DNA of 64,000 bases from Paenibacillus rhizosphaerae (GCF_014192015.1 NZ_JACHXJ010000003.1:733200-797199), one strand, 5' to 3'. Positions 8,927 through 17,427 are shown, counted from the stretch's first letter. The notes: a model not told the origin generated them from the letters alone. Program-made: numbers and translations.

Positions 8927-9691
8927 ATGAATAGATTGACTGGAAAAACGGCACTGATTACCGGAGCGAGCCGCGGCATTGGCCGTGCCATCGCGCTGCG
9001 CCTGGCCGCCGAAGGAGCGCTGGTGGTTCTTCATTACGGAAAGAACCGCTCTGCCGCCGAGGCGGTTGTCCGCGAGATCGAGCAGCTGGGCGGATCGTCG
9101 ATGCTGGTCGGGGCGGACTTCCGATCCGTACGCGGCATCCCGGAGATGTATGAAGCCCTGGACGGCCTTCTCGAGGATCGAACTGGCAATCCCGGCCTGG
9201 ACATCCTTGTGAACAATGCGGGCATCGGCCTTTCTCTTCCTATCGAAGCAACGACGGAGGAAGCCTTTGATGAGGTGATGAGCGTGAACGTCAAAGCTCC
9301 GTTCTTCGTCATTCAGCAGGCGCTGCCGCGGCTGCGGGACGGCGGGAGGATCATCAACATCTCCTCCGCAACAACCCGGATCTCGCTGCCGGTGATTCCG
9401 GCCTACAGCATGTCCAAAGGGGCGATCAATACGCTGACCCTGACCCTCTCGACTCAGCTTGGCTCCCGTGGCATTACGATTAACGCGATCATGCCGGGAT
9501 TCGTGGAGACCGAGATGAATGCCGAGACGCTGCAGACGCCGGAAGGCCGCGAATTCGGCGCTGGCTTCTCGATCTTCAAGCGGTGGGGACAGCCGGAAGA
9601 TGTGGCTGATATCGCCGCCTTCCTGGCTTCGGATGACAGCCGCTGGATCACGGGCCAGCTGCTGGATGCAAGCGGCGGAATGCATCTGTAA
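8927..9691 (+). CDS. Short-chain dehydrogenase/reductase (FabG-like SDR)
   Basis: Classical SDR of 254 residues. The cofactor-binding TGASRGIG motif is at residues 13-20, NNAG at about 95, the catalytic Ser in NISSATT and the Tyr/Lys pair in YSMSKGAIN, followed by the usual PGFVETEMN. The cytoplasmic NAD(P)H-dependent reduction of a carbonyl is certain as a class; the substrate is not. Lys in the nucleotide region cannot be read reliably for NADPH preference. GAGGAG stands about ten bases before the ATG. The gene lies between two terminators (8764-8805 and 9744-9776), so it is its own transcription unit. Confidence 0.9.
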   Translation: MNRLTGKTALITGASRGIGRAIALRLAAEGALVVLHYGKNRSAAEAVVREIEQLGGSSMLVGADFRSVRGIPEMYEALDGLLEDRTGNPGLDILVNNAGIGLSLPIEATTEEAFDEVMSVNVKAPFFVIQQALPRLRDGGRIINISSATTRISLPVIPAYSMSKGAINTLTLTLSTQLGSRGITINAIMPGFVETEMNAETLQTPEGREFGAGFSIFKRWGQPEDVADIAAFLASDDSRWITGQLLDASGGMHL

Positions 9692-9743
9692 CGGGCTTGC
9701 CATGCCTCGGCACCCGGGTTCCCTGCAAACTGCCAAGGAAAGC

Positions 9744-9776
9744 AAAAAATCCAGTGCCCCGGCGGCACTGGATTTT
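9744..9776. terminator. Bidirectional terminator between the SDR gene and the convergent lipoprotein-like gene
   Basis: AAATCCAGTGCC and GGCACTGGATTT form a 12-base-pair stem around CCGGC; the plus strand continues with TTTCTTT and the minus strand with a T-run, so both convergent genes can use it. Confidence 0.85.
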
Positions 9777-9792
9777 CTTTGTTACACGATGA

Positions 9793-10320
9793 TTATGGGA
9801 TATACTGCTGCACCAGTTTGACTACTTTGCCGTCCTTCACCGTTAAATGAAACGGGAAAGAGCGAATGTCCAGCAGCTTGTCGTTATGGTAAATTGCCAA
9901 AAACTTGTTCAAGCTGACCGGTTCGTTCCACTGAATGTTCATTCCTTCATAGGTTCCGTCATGATCATACAGCTGCATCAGCACATCGGAGTCCGGAGCG
10001 ATTTCGTACGTCTCCAGCGTCTCATCGTCGTTAACGATGTAATACCCGTCAGGAGCGCCGCCCAGCTCTTCGGCATCCGGCTCCCGTTCAAGGAATTTCT
10101 TGTCTGCCTCCGCGCCCTCGTACCATTCGATCGGATCCACCGTCACGTAGAGGTGGCCATTCTTTTGTCCGATGGTAGACAGCATCGCCGTCACCGTATC
10201 CTCGGTTTGCGGAACCGGCTTATATTCGTTATCAGACCCGACTGCACTCGTTGAAGTCACAACCAACCCCAGCAGAAAAACGATCATCAGGGAAGCGAAC
10301 ACGGTCATCTTTTTTTTCAT
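9793..10320 (-). CDS. Secreted or membrane-anchored protein of unknown function
   Basis: 175 residues beginning with KKK and a hydrophobic stretch (VFASLMIVFLLGLVV), which is a signal peptide or anchor; an Ala-rich STSAVGS site may allow cleavage. The mature part is acidic (TEDTV, DDET, EPDAEELGG) and ends with FHLTVKDGKVVKLVQQYIP, a pattern of small extracellular beta-rich proteins in Bacilli. I do not recognise a family with confidence. The start has AGGAGA about eight bases upstream. Transcribed alone; the 200 bases upstream (10321-10530) are AT-richer and hold its promoter, but I see no clear -35/-10 pair. Confidence 0.75.
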   Translation of the reverse strand: MKKKMTVFASLMIVFLLGLVVTSTSAVGSDNEYKPVPQTEDTVTAMLSTIGQKNGHLYVTVDPIEWYEGAEADKKFLEREPDAEELGGAPDGYYIVNDDETLETYEIAPDSDVLMQLYDHDGTYEGMNIQWNEPVSLNKFLAIYHNDKLLDIRSFPFHLTVKDGKVVKLVQQYIP

Positions 10321-10531
10321 TTGAAAATATCTCCTTTATGGAATCATGATTTCTATCCATATCAACCATTACCCTGCGGGATTGTTTTCAAACGCTGCGA
10401 GAGGGCTTTGTGATGTAACTTTATTGTAAGCCACAGCCGGGGCCAAATCGTCACAAATTCGTTACAGCCGAGTCAAATTGTTGTAAATTTTTCAAGCGCT
10501 TTCGTGGTTGGAGATACCCACACACACCTGG

Positions 10532-11230
10532 TCAGCCCTTTTTCTCCAAAATGTCCTTGATCTCCGCCAGATCGTGGATCTCATAGGTCGGGACGATGCC
10601 GGTTACGTTGGGCAGCCGGGTCGGGTTGTACCAGCACGTGTCGATGCCGATATTATTGCCGCCCTGAATGTCCGAGGTGAGGGAATCGCCGATCATCAGC
10701 ATTTTATCCTTGCGGTTCTCCTGAATCACCCGGAAGGCATGCTCGAAAATGCCGGCTTGCGGCTTCTGGAATCCCGTATCCTCGGAGACGATGACCGCCT
10801 CGAAAAAGTCCTTCAGGTCGGAACGGCCGATCCGTCCGAACTGCACCTCTTTAATGCCGTTCGTGATAATGGCCATTTTGTAACCGCGTTCCTTAAGATA
10901 GAGACAGATGTCCAGGGCGCCCGCCAAAATAAACGCGCCTTCGGCAAGTGATCCCAAGTAACGTCTGCTCAATTCCTCGGCATCGTCGCTCAGCCCCTGT
11001 TCACGGCCGAATCGGCGAAAGCGCTCGACCCGCAGCTCCGCTGAGCTGATCCGTCCCTGCTCAAATTCGCGCCAGAGCTCCTCATTGATCCTTTTATAGC
11101 AGCCTGTTATTTCCGCATTGTTCGCATCGAGGCTGCAGCTGGTGAGCAGCTGGTTCAGCGCGTGGCTCTCCGACATTTTAAAATCGAATAGCGTCTCGTC
11201 CGCATCAAATAAAATCCATTCGTAAGACAA
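10532..11230 (-). CDS. HAD-family hydrolase, YjjG/YfnB type (likely pyrimidine 5'-nucleotidase)
   Basis: HAD phosphatase with motif I FDADETLFDF, motif II IITNG, the motif III lysine in FQKPQAGIF and motif IV MIGDSLTSDIQGG. This set and length fit the YjjG/YfnB subgroup, which dephosphorylates nucleoside monophosphates and helps remove non-canonical pyrimidines. I place the start at a TTG at 11230 (then SYEWILFDADE) because AGAAGGG lies seven bases upstream and motif I should be close to the N-terminus; the frame stays open to 11305, which would add 25 residues with no family similarity. The frame stops three bases before the downstream intergenic region; neighbours on the same strand are the kinase-like gene upstream. 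Confidence 0.85.
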   Translation of the reverse strand: MSYEWILFDADETLFDFKMSESHALNQLLTSCSLDANNAEITGCYKRINEELWREFEQGRISSAELRVERFRRFGREQGLSDDAEELSRRYLGSLAEGAFILAGALDICLYLKERGYKMAIITNGIKEVQFGRIGRSDLKDFFEAVIVSEDTGFQKPQAGIFEHAFRVIQENRKDKMLMIGDSLTSDIQGGNNIGIDTCWYNPTRLPNVTGIVPTYEIHDLAEIKDILEKKG

Positions 11231-11404
11231 GATGTACCCTTCTTTCAGTAAAGTGATATAAACGGTGTTAGCATGCCTCCAATCAAAGTTCATGTAAGGC
11301 ATCATCCGATTTGTGCGTTACTATTGTACCATGCTGCCAAATGCGCCTGCTTGCCTCCCCGTCCGTGGCCCAAAACAAAACGAATGGGCAATCCGGCCCC
11401 GGCA

Positions 11405-12286
11405 TCATCCGTTCTCTGCCGCTTGGAGAACCTCATCCCAGGCTGACGCGAAGTCGGCCACAGAAGTGTACCGCCCGGCCCGATCGGCATGAGCCGCCTT
11501 AAGCGCAACTTCATACAGGGGCCTGCCGGCATCCCATTTGTCATAGGAACGGTCCAGCTCCCCGCCAAAGATGAAAAAGGCTGTCGCCCCCATATTATAC
11601 ACATTGGTCACACCGTCAATCGCAGCGCCTTGCTCAAACTCCTCGGGGGACATAAAGCGTGAGGATCCCCACAGCCTGCCCATCTGATTATAAAAAGGGC
11701 CTTTCTGGTACAGATCGATATCGCAGACTTTCGTCGTATCGGCGGCAAAATCGTAAAGAACGCTTCCGTCATAGAAATCAACCGCTATGTACCCTTTCTT
11801 CTCTACGTGAACATGAAAATCCAGAATGGCTCTGTACGACGTTAGCCGCTTCTCCAGCGGCAGTCTGCGGTAACGATAAAACGGGGACCTCGGGTCTTCA
11901 TATTTTGCCGGAGGCGGAAATACCCAGTGGGGATGCAGCGTCTCCCCGTCAAACCATTCAAACACGGCGGCATAGCCGGGTCCGGCTTCAAAATGGCTCA
12001 GCAGCCGCACCAAGCCCGGATGATCCAAATCTTCGTAAATTTGAACAGCCTGCTTCAAACGCAGGATGGCGTCCGCCGGTTCGCCCTCAAACTCCGTGGT
12101 AGCCGCTCCGGCGTACTTGATGAACCGTCTGACTCCGTCCTTTTCCACGCCAAAAGAAAGGTTGCCGGAGTCCTGCTTGTCAAACACCGCAAACACTTTG
12201 CCCCAAGCGGGCAGCCATTCCAGCGGATGCAGCCTTTTCAATTGAAATGTTACGTCGTCGATGTTGATCGTAACCGGTTGATCCAT
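11405..12286 (-). CDS. Atypical serine/threonine protein kinase-like protein
   Basis: 293 residues with a protein-kinase-like fold: a lysine in RFIKYAG (VAIK position), LDHPGLVRLL, the hinge AVFEWFDGETLH, a catalytic-loop equivalent around AVDFYDGSVLYDF and CDIDLY where DFG is expected, then a P+1 and C-lobe region (SSRFMSPEEFEQG, VYNMGATAFFIFGG). HRD and DFG are thus altered, though aspartates remain at both positions, so activity on protein is uncertain. It could phosphorylate a small molecule. No membrane segment or PASTA domain exists, so it is cytoplasmic. The start ATG has GGAGC upstream. It sits between a small membrane protein gene and the HAD gene on the same strand. Confidence 0.75.
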   Translation of the reverse strand: MDQPVTINIDDVTFQLKRLHPLEWLPAWGKVFAVFDKQDSGNLSFGVEKDGVRRFIKYAGAATTEFEGEPADAILRLKQAVQIYEDLDHPGLVRLLSHFEAGPGYAAVFEWFDGETLHPHWVFPPPAKYEDPRSPFYRYRRLPLEKRLTSYRAILDFHVHVEKKGYIAVDFYDGSVLYDFAADTTKVCDIDLYQKGPFYNQMGRLWGSSRFMSPEEFEQGAAIDGVTNVYNMGATAFFIFGGELDRSYDKWDAGRPLYEVALKAAHADRAGRYTSVADFASAWDEVLQAAENG

Positions 12287-12339
12287 TCGTTCAGCTCCTT
12301 TTTATGGTTGTCTTGTCGAAACACCTTGGCGCATGCCCG

Positions 12340-12645
12340 TTACTCTTCCTTCTGGGTACGATCGCTGCGTCCCTCTTCCGCCGTGCCGGGTTCCGCGGCC
12401 AGCTCCCGTTCGAGCTCCGCTTCAATGTCCTCGTCACTCATCTGGTAATCATCCTCTTCCGACATGCCCAGCCGCCTCTCCAAAGAGCTCACCCTTGCCC
12501 TCAAGTCTTCCACCATGCCGTACAAATAGCTTAACAGGCCGACCATAACAAGGAAGGTCAGTAATGTCCCCCAGGGTCCAAACACCCAGGTAGCGATCAG
12601 CCCCCCGGCAATAAACACGACGATCCCCATGATAAAATAACCCAT
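12340..12645 (-). CDS. Small membrane protein with acidic coiled C-terminus
   Basis: About 101 residues: two hydrophobic segments (GYFIMGIVVFIAGGLIATWV and the next one ending LLSYLYGMV), then a coiled-coil-like part VEDLRARVSSLERRLG and a strongly acidic tail rich in Glu and Asp. It resembles small phage-shock or LapA-like accessory membrane proteins in layout, but I do not recognise a family. The ATG at 12645 is preceded by GAGGGG at nine bases; the longer open frame to 12744 overlaps the neighbouring gene and has no better start. It follows the inositol monophosphatase family gene on the same strand by about 70 bases. Confidence 0.65.
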   Translation of the reverse strand: MGYFIMGIVVFIAGGLIATWVFGPWGTLLTFLVMVGLLSYLYGMVEDLRARVSSLERRLGMSEEDDYQMSDEDIEAELERELAAEPGTAEEGRSDRTQKEE

Positions 12646-12718
12646 GACCCACTTCCCCTCTGCCGATGGTTCAGCATCCGTCACCCCTGGGACGGCTAAC
12701 TGCCGCTGCAGTAAGCCT

Positions 12719-13528
12719 CTATCTGCGCCCCAATCCTTCCGCAACCATATTCAAAAAGTAATCCCGGTGGTCCGAATGACAAGCGATCAGGTAAGGCTCT
12801 TCCGTCATGGCGTCAAAAGGATTTCCTTCAAAGTCCATCACCAGCATCCCCGCTTCCTTCGCGATCAGAACGCCGGAATAGAGGTCCTCCCCTTCGGAGT
12901 TATACAGGATGATGGCATCGATGTGCCCTCTCGCCAGCATGCACCACTGCAAGGTCGGCGCCCACAGCCGCATCATCCGCTTCGTATGCTGGTCAATGTG
13001 GTTTCTAAGCTTAGTGGCGCGGTCATCGCTGCTGCCTACCACATGTCCCTGAATCCAGGCGACCGTTGCTTTATTGAACGCCGGTGCAGGCACGTTCGTT
13101 ACGGGCTGCCCATTGCAGGTTGTTCCACCGTAACGGGTGGACACGAACAGGCGGTCAATCATCGGTTCGTAGACCACCGCCATGACCGGCTGCCCTTGGT
13201 ACATCAGCGTAATCGAGCAAGAGAACGCAGGCAGACCGATCGCATAGTTGTTCGTTCCGTCCAACGGGTCCACCAGCCACATCCAGTCGCTGTGCCGGCC
13301 ATCATCTCCCGATTCCTCGGCCCGGATCCGGTGATCCGGAAATGTGCTGTGGATAAGCTCAAGAATTCGTTCCTCGGCCAAATGGTCCACCACCGTGACG
13401 AGGTCGCCGTTATCCCCTTTTTGGTCAACCTTCTCCAGCTTGTCAAAATGCGCCTTCGCGATGGCTCCCGCTTCCTTGGCTGCGGCGACCGCCAGCTGCT
13501 TCGCTTCTTCAATGATCCGTTGATCCAT
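12719..13528 (-). CDS. Inositol monophosphatase family protein
   Basis: Magnesium-dependent phosphomonoesterase of the IMPase/FBPase superfamily, 269 residues. Metal-binding motifs are visible: EES in IRAEESGDD, the signature WLVDPLDGTNNY, and a late EDLYSGVLIAKEAG equivalent to WDxAAG, with the metal Asp kept but Trp replaced by Glu. The substrate may be inositol phosphate, 3'-phosphoadenosine phosphate or another sugar phosphate. It is preceded by a terminator (13593-13614) that separates it from the DUF4177 gene. It acts in the cytoplasm. Confidence 0.9.
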   Translation of the reverse strand: MDQRIIEEAKQLAVAAAKEAGAIAKAHFDKLEKVDQKGDNGDLVTVVDHLAEERILELIHSTFPDHRIRAEESGDDGRHSDWMWLVDPLDGTNNYAIGLPAFSCSITLMYQGQPVMAVVYEPMIDRLFVSTRYGGTTCNGQPVTNVPAPAFNKATVAWIQGHVVGSSDDRATKLRNHIDQHTKRMMRLWAPTLQWCMLARGHIDAIILYNSEGEDLYSGVLIAKEAGMLVMDFEGNPFDAMTEEPYLIACHSDHRDYFLNMVAEGLGRR

Positions 13529-13592
13529 AGGTTTCCATCCGCTCCTCTTTGCCTAGTGTTCATATTACACCGCCTTCGCTCCTTCATGAAAG

Positions 13593-13614
13593 AAAAAACC
13601 CTGTGCAACAGGGT
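13593..13614 (-). terminator. Terminator after the DUF4177 gene
   Basis: ACCCTGT and ACAGGGT (13598-13614) form a short stem; on the minus strand it is followed by six T. It lies 14 bases past the DUF4177 stop. Confidence 0.75.
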
Positions 13615-13627
13615 CTAATGTCAAGCA

Positions 13628-13825
13628 TTATACTTTCCGTTTGAAAATGGCGATGACGTCCCGCGACTGTCCCTGGGATACGCTTGTGTCGAAGCACGAT
13701 ACCAGCTCCCAGCCCTCATAGCCATAGCTGTTCAGCAAATCCTCAAATTCCTCCTCGTCCACCTTGCCGCCTAAAAAGCCGCCCGTCTTATATTTCACCG
13801 TCTTGTACGACCATTGTTCCATCAT
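13628..13825 (-). CDS. DUF4177 small protein
   Basis: 65 residues, WSYKTVKYKTGGFLGGKVD...YGYEGWELVSCFDTSV...DVIAIFKRK, the characteristic DUF4177 layout with conserved Trp, Tyr-Glu-Gly-Trp-Glu-Leu and an ending in FKR. Function unknown; small cytoplasmic alpha/beta protein. AAGGAAG lies upstream of the ATG. It follows the HIT gene by 13 bases, so it probably belongs to the same transcript. Confidence 0.88.
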   Translation of the reverse strand: MMEQWSYKTVKYKTGGFLGGKVDEEEFEDLLNSYGYEGWELVSCFDTSVSQGQSRDVIAIFKRKV

Positions 13826-13838
13826 TTCACGCTTCCTT

Positions 13839-14171
13839 TCATCGTATCGTTTGACCGCTCACGACATGCCAATGCATATGTTTGGACTCCTGGTAGTCCC
13901 CTAAATTGGTGACGACCTTGGCTGCTCCGGTCTGCCGTACCAAATCAGAAGCGACCTTCTTGACTACACGTAAAACTTCGAGCAGCAGTTGTTCGGTATT
14001 CGCCGCTTCTTCGGATATCAGTGAACCTATATGTAGCTTCGGGATCACCACGATGTGATGCTCATAATAAGGGCGCGTATGATGATAAGCGAGCACCTGA
14101 TCCGTCTCATACACGCGGTTAACCTGCGTTTTGCCGTTTAGCACCTCGTCGCAATAAAAATCGTTCGACAC
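13839..14171 (-). CDS. HIT-family nucleotide hydrolase/transferase
   Basis: Histidine triad protein of about 110 residues; the catalytic H-x-H-x-H is seen as HMHWHV near the C-terminus, preceded by the typical VIPKLHIGSL strand. These enzymes hydrolyse nucleotide phosphoramidates or dinucleoside polyphosphates. I start it at a GTG at 14171 (then SNDFYCDEVLNG) because AGGG is eight bases upstream and HIT homology begins right there; the longer frame to 14318 would overlap the HAD gene. The HAD gene ends five bases upstream, so translation is likely coupled. Confidence 0.88.
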   Translation of the reverse strand: MSNDFYCDEVLNGKTQVNRVYETDQVLAYHHTRPYYEHHIVVIPKLHIGSLISEEAANTEQLLLEVLRVVKKVASDLVRQTGAAKVVTNLGDYQESKHMHWHVVSGQTIR

Positions 14172-14176
14172 GCCGC

Positions 14177-14782
14177 TCACCCTTTCCTTATACGTTGCTG
14201 CTTCAGCAGCCGCGAAACCTCCTCCACCCAACGGCCTTCGGAATCCGCGATAACCGTATGCCAGCCCAACGCTCTGGCAGGGATCAGATTTTTCTCCTGA
14301 TCGTCCACATAAATGCAAGGTCCTTCCCCATCGCTGAAGTGCTCACATATGAGCTGATAAATGCGGGGGTCCGGCTTGCAGTATCCAGCCCTGCTGGATA
14401 TGGTAAGGCTCTTTACCTGGTCCTTGACCGGTTCCAGCAGCCCGCTTAGCCATTCCTCCCGGTGGTTGCTCAGCAGGTGGACAGCCGCCTCCCTGCTCCA
14501 ACTGGAAATACGCTCCAGAGCGGGGAGCGGTTGCAAATACTTCATGGCCAGCGCGTTCAGCCGCTCCATACTCAGATCCGGTCCATGCCCGGCGAGCCAG
14601 TCCCTGAACTGCTCCATGGTGGTGTCGCCTGTCCAGAACGACTCGCGAATTTCCCGCCTGAAGCGGTCTTTTAACTGACGATAACTCGTTCCACCGGCCA
14701 TGGCGGCCTCTTCCCAAAATCCAGGCGAGAGGTTCGTGGCAATAACACCGGCAACATCCAAAATAAGCTGGGGTCTGTTCAT
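14177..14782 (-). CDS. HAD-superfamily hydrolase lacking the second motif-I aspartate
   Basis: 201 residues. Motif I reads LDVAGVI: the nucleophile Asp is kept but the position two residues later, normally an Asp acid/base, is Ala. Motif II is HLLSNHRE, motif III Lys is in GYCKPDPRIYQ and motif IV is IYVDDQEKNL. This pattern resembles the YihX/epoxide-hydrolase N-terminal branch, where that position is Gly or Asn. The start at 14782 has GGAGGAG directly upstream; an ATG at 14854 would add 24 unrelated residues. It is the first gene of a run with HIT and DUF4177 downstream, and 29 bases after the isomerase gene. Confidence 0.85.
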   Translation of the reverse strand: MNRPQLILDVAGVIATNLSPGFWEEAAMAGGTSYRQLKDRFRREIRESFWTGDTTMEQFRDWLAGHGPDLSMERLNALAMKYLQPLPALERISSWSREAAVHLLSNHREEWLSGLLEPVKDQVKSLTISSRAGYCKPDPRIYQLICEHFSDGEGPCIYVDDQEKNLIPARALGWHTVIADSEGRWVEEVSRLLKQQRIRKG

Positions 14783-14811
14783 CGGCTCCTCCCCTTCCAA
14801 GCGCCAAGGCA

Positions 14812-15720
14812 TCATCCGCTGGGATTCGTGCTGCGCAGACATTCGTCTACCCATTCGTAGCAGCGCTGCAGATCCTCACGGCTGACAAGATCGGAGCGGT
14901 GCTCGAACTGAATTTTGACCTGCGGGTTCTCCTCACGGATGACAGCTAAATAATCTCCGATCGGGGCCCATCCGTCCTCCGGGCGTTGATCCGGCAGCAC
15001 CGGGTAGCGCAGCTTAACGTGCGTTTTTGTGTACTGAAGATTCCACAGGTGGATGACCTCCGCATACTTCGCAAATTTACGAATGACCGGCAGGGCCTGG
15101 AAGAACGGGTCCACGTTCTCCTGCAAAAACAGCCTTCCCGTATCCAGACATAGCCGGATGTCCGGGTACTTCTTCAGCAGCCCTTCCAGCACGTCATGCT
15201 CATAAATATAAGAATTCAGCGCATCGAATTCCAAAACCGGCGTAAAGCCGTATTCTCTGGAAGCGGCGCTAAGCCACGCAAACAGCTGATCGCTGCGCTC
15301 CGCAAACCTTTCGAGCGAATAATCGCTATCATAGACATACTCCGCTCTGTCGGAAAAATGCCATTTGTCCCAGTTGACCCGGTCATCCAGGATGACGGGC
15401 TTTGGATAATGGAACAACACGTAATCCGGCTGTACGTTCCTTAAATAGTCGAGCTCATCCCGGATCAGCCGGAGCGCTTCATCACGGATATGCTCGTCCG
15501 CATCCAGAAACAGGGCGTCCCGAAGCAGCGACTTCCCCGCACGAAGCGGAAAATGTACGCCGATCCGGAAGCTGCGCGCTCTGGAGGCGCTCAAGAGCTT
15601 CTGCGTGTCCGCTTCATTTTCAAACAGACAGGCCTCGATTCCGTAAAAGCCGTCTCTGAAATCGCTCTCCATCTTTTGCTCGTCAAACGAGCCGTATTGC
15701 CCGATCATAAATCGCTTCAT
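14812..15720 (-). CDS. Sugar phosphate isomerase/epimerase-like TIM-barrel protein
   Basis: 302 residues of the xylose-isomerase-like TIM-barrel superfamily (AP endonuclease family 2). Beta-strand motifs with metal-ligand candidates are visible: VLFHYPKP, PVLEFDALN, IRLCLDTGRLFL, EVIHLWNLQ and a late QFEHRSD. The substrate is unknown. The ATG at 15720 is preceded by GGAGG at seven bases; the open frame extends to 15870 but that part carries no family similarity. Located at the head of the HAD-HIT-DUF4177 run on the minus strand, which suggests one transcript. Confidence 0.85.
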   Translation of the reverse strand: MKRFMIGQYGSFDEQKMESDFRDGFYGIEACLFENEADTQKLLSASRARSFRIGVHFPLRAGKSLLRDALFLDADEHIRDEALRLIRDELDYLRNVQPDYVLFHYPKPVILDDRVNWDKWHFSDRAEYVYDSDYSLERFAERSDQLFAWLSAASREYGFTPVLEFDALNSYIYEHDVLEGLLKKYPDIRLCLDTGRLFLQENVDPFFQALPVIRKFAKYAEVIHLWNLQYTKTHVKLRYPVLPDQRPEDGWAPIGDYLAVIREENPQVKIQFEHRSDLVSREDLQRCYEWVDECLRSTNPSG

Positions 15721-15899
15721 CGTCATTCCTCCGGCAGCGGTTGTGAACCATCCATATGCAAATTTAACCATTACTTCCACGTTCCGTCCAGTATTCCTTG
15801 AACCAAACCTGGACGAAGGCTGAAGAATCAATCGATAACGTATATAAGTTGAAATGAAGGATGGGAACAAGTACGTAAAGTGTTCCTACGATCGGATGA

Positions 15900-16676
15900 T
15901 CAGGGACGAATCCCCTCCTCCATCATCCGCTGCTCAATCTCCTTCAGCATATCCCGGGCAAAATCCTGAAGCATCCGCGGCTCCACCCTCACTTTATCCG
16001 TCTGCCCCCCGTACTGAAGAAGGCACTGCCGCAGGAGCGATTCATACGCAGGCGGAAGGGCCGAGAGCCCCCATTCGCCGCCTTCCTTTTTGGAGGAAAC
16101 TTCGCCTTCCCGCAAAAATCGCAAAATTCTGCACAGATTAAGCGTGTAATACACCGGCGTCTCGGCGATCTGCTCCACGGCATGCTCCACATCGGACCAG
16201 ATCGACCGGATATACATCTCTTTCTCCGGCCTGAACACGGACCGTGCGGGCTCCCCATACAGCGTCATCCCGCGGTGGTAAATGACCATCATATGGGCCG
16301 CAAGATCAGGGTCTTCATAACCGCCGCATACATATTGCGCATCAGATTCATACCGCTCCCGGTGCGCCTCCGAATAATGGAATTCAAACGGTGTTGGGTG
16401 CAGCGGCTCTCCGGCATACTGCCTGAGGATGACGCTGACTTCCATCCCGCGGTGCCCCGGCATCAGCCCGTGAAGCTCAAGAAGGCCTCGGGCGAGCCGA
16501 GTCCAAACCTCCGAATCCGGCTTCTCTTCAATGACCGCAAGGAGATCGATATCGCTCCGGTCTTCACGGTAACAGCCCATTGCCAGCGAACCGTGCAAAT
16601 ATAAGCCGGTTAACGGTTCCCCGAGCTCGGCCATAAAAAGCTGTGTCAAACGGTCCAGCGCCTGCTGCGTTTTCAT
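15900..16676 (-). CDS. AadA-like nucleotidyltransferase (DUF4111 C-terminal domain)
   Basis: 258 residues. The N-terminal nucleotidyltransferase domain has LHGSLAMGCYREDRSDIDLL, the GS-x(n)-DxD signature of the polymerase-beta superfamily; the C-terminal helical part (about 150-250, with YYTLNLCRILRFL) is the domain shared with streptomycin/spectinomycin adenylyltransferases. It may adenylylate an aminoglycoside, but chromosomal homologues are often of unknown substrate. The ATG at 16676 has GGAGGAAG upstream. It follows the histidine phosphatase gene by 48 bases. Confidence 0.85.
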   Translation of the reverse strand: MKTQQALDRLTQLFMAELGEPLTGLYLHGSLAMGCYREDRSDIDLLAVIEEKPDSEVWTRLARGLLELHGLMPGHRGMEVSVILRQYAGEPLHPTPFEFHYSEAHRERYESDAQYVCGGYEDPDLAAHMMVIYHRGMTLYGEPARSVFRPEKEMYIRSIWSDVEHAVEQIAETPVYYTLNLCRILRFLREGEVSSKKEGGEWGLSALPPAYESLLRQCLLQYGGQTDKVRVEPRMLQDFARDMLKEIEQRMMEEGIRP

Positions 16677-16724
16677 AACCTTCCTCCAATATAGAAAAAT
16701 GGACGATAATGCCACTTCACATGC

Positions 16725-17315
16725 CTATTCCCGCCACGTTCGCGTAACCTGCCGCAGGGTCTCTCCTTCCCACTCCGTTTTGTAAATATCAGGCATGGAA
16801 GTGGATTCCCAGAAAGCGTAATCGAACCGCGAATCAAATTCGCCCAGCATTAACGTCATAATATCGCCGTGAGTCCCAATGACAATCCGCTGTCCGGCGT
16901 GCTGCTCCAACAGCTTCCGGATCACCCGGACCGCTCTTTGCCGCGCCTCCAGGCTCGATTCTCCCCCAGGAAAAGCAAAAGCGGCATCGCCGTATACCCT
17001 CCGCTTCGCATCCTGAAACGAAAGGGCACCGATTTGTCCGATCTCCCGTTCTCTCAAATCTTCTTCTATGATGATTTCCTTGCCTGCGGTGTCGGCCGCA
17101 TCCCGGATCGTTCGCACGGCACGCTCGTAGGGACTGGATATGTACAGGTCAATGCCTTCGCCCAATAATCTGTCCTTGACCGCAAGCGCGTCTGCCAATC
17201 CCTGACGGGACAGCCCCCGTGTTCGTTCCCTGCCTTCCTCATACGGCGATTCGGCATGCCGGACAAAATATAGAATCGTGCTCCGCTTCAGGTGATGTAC
17301 TGAATTTGCAATCAT
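16725..17315 (-). CDS. Histidine phosphatase (phosphoglycerate mutase-like) family protein
   Basis: 196 residues with the RHG-type motif YFVRHAESPY, the second conserved patch ISSPYERAVRTI and the late catalytic histidine in VIGTHGDIM. The class covers cobalamin phosphatases, phosphoglycerate mutases and broad phosphatases; the substrate is not readable. I prefer the ATG at 17315 (AAAGG about ten bases upstream); the open frame extends to 17477 but that stretch is the structured element at 17347-17427 plus the end of the ABC gene. Starts just downstream of that element, which could affect its expression. Confidence 0.85.
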   Translation of the reverse strand: MIANSVHHLKRSTILYFVRHAESPYEEGRERTRGLSRQGLADALAVKDRLLGEGIDLYISSPYERAVRTIRDAADTAGKEIIIEEDLREREIGQIGALSFQDAKRRVYGDAAFAFPGGESSLEARQRAVRVIRKLLEQHAGQRIVIGTHGDIMTLMLGEFDSRFDYAFWESTSMPDIYKTEWEGETLRQVTRTWRE

Positions 17316-17346
17316 GAACCAGCAACCTTTCCACCATATTGGGTTA

Positions 17347-17427
17347 AAAAAGAAAAGCACCCGCTTCAACTCCATCATACCAGCGATCCTGCCGCTGACA
17401 TATCTGAAAGTTTCACGGGTGCTTATA
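17347..17427 (-). ncRNA. Structured RNA element ending in a T-run, downstream of the siderophore ATPase gene
   Basis: On the minus strand AAGCACCCG (17426-17418) pairs with CGGGTGCTT near 17363-17355 and is followed by TTTCTTTTTT. Inside the 54-base loop, TATGTCAGCG and CGCTGGTATG can form a ten-pair stem (with wobbles) around GCAGGAT, and TGAA/TTCA a small hairpin. It could be an elaborate terminator, a small RNA processed from the fur-regulated transcript, or a regulatory leader for the phosphatase gene. I do not recognise a known riboswitch class. Confidence 0.5.
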
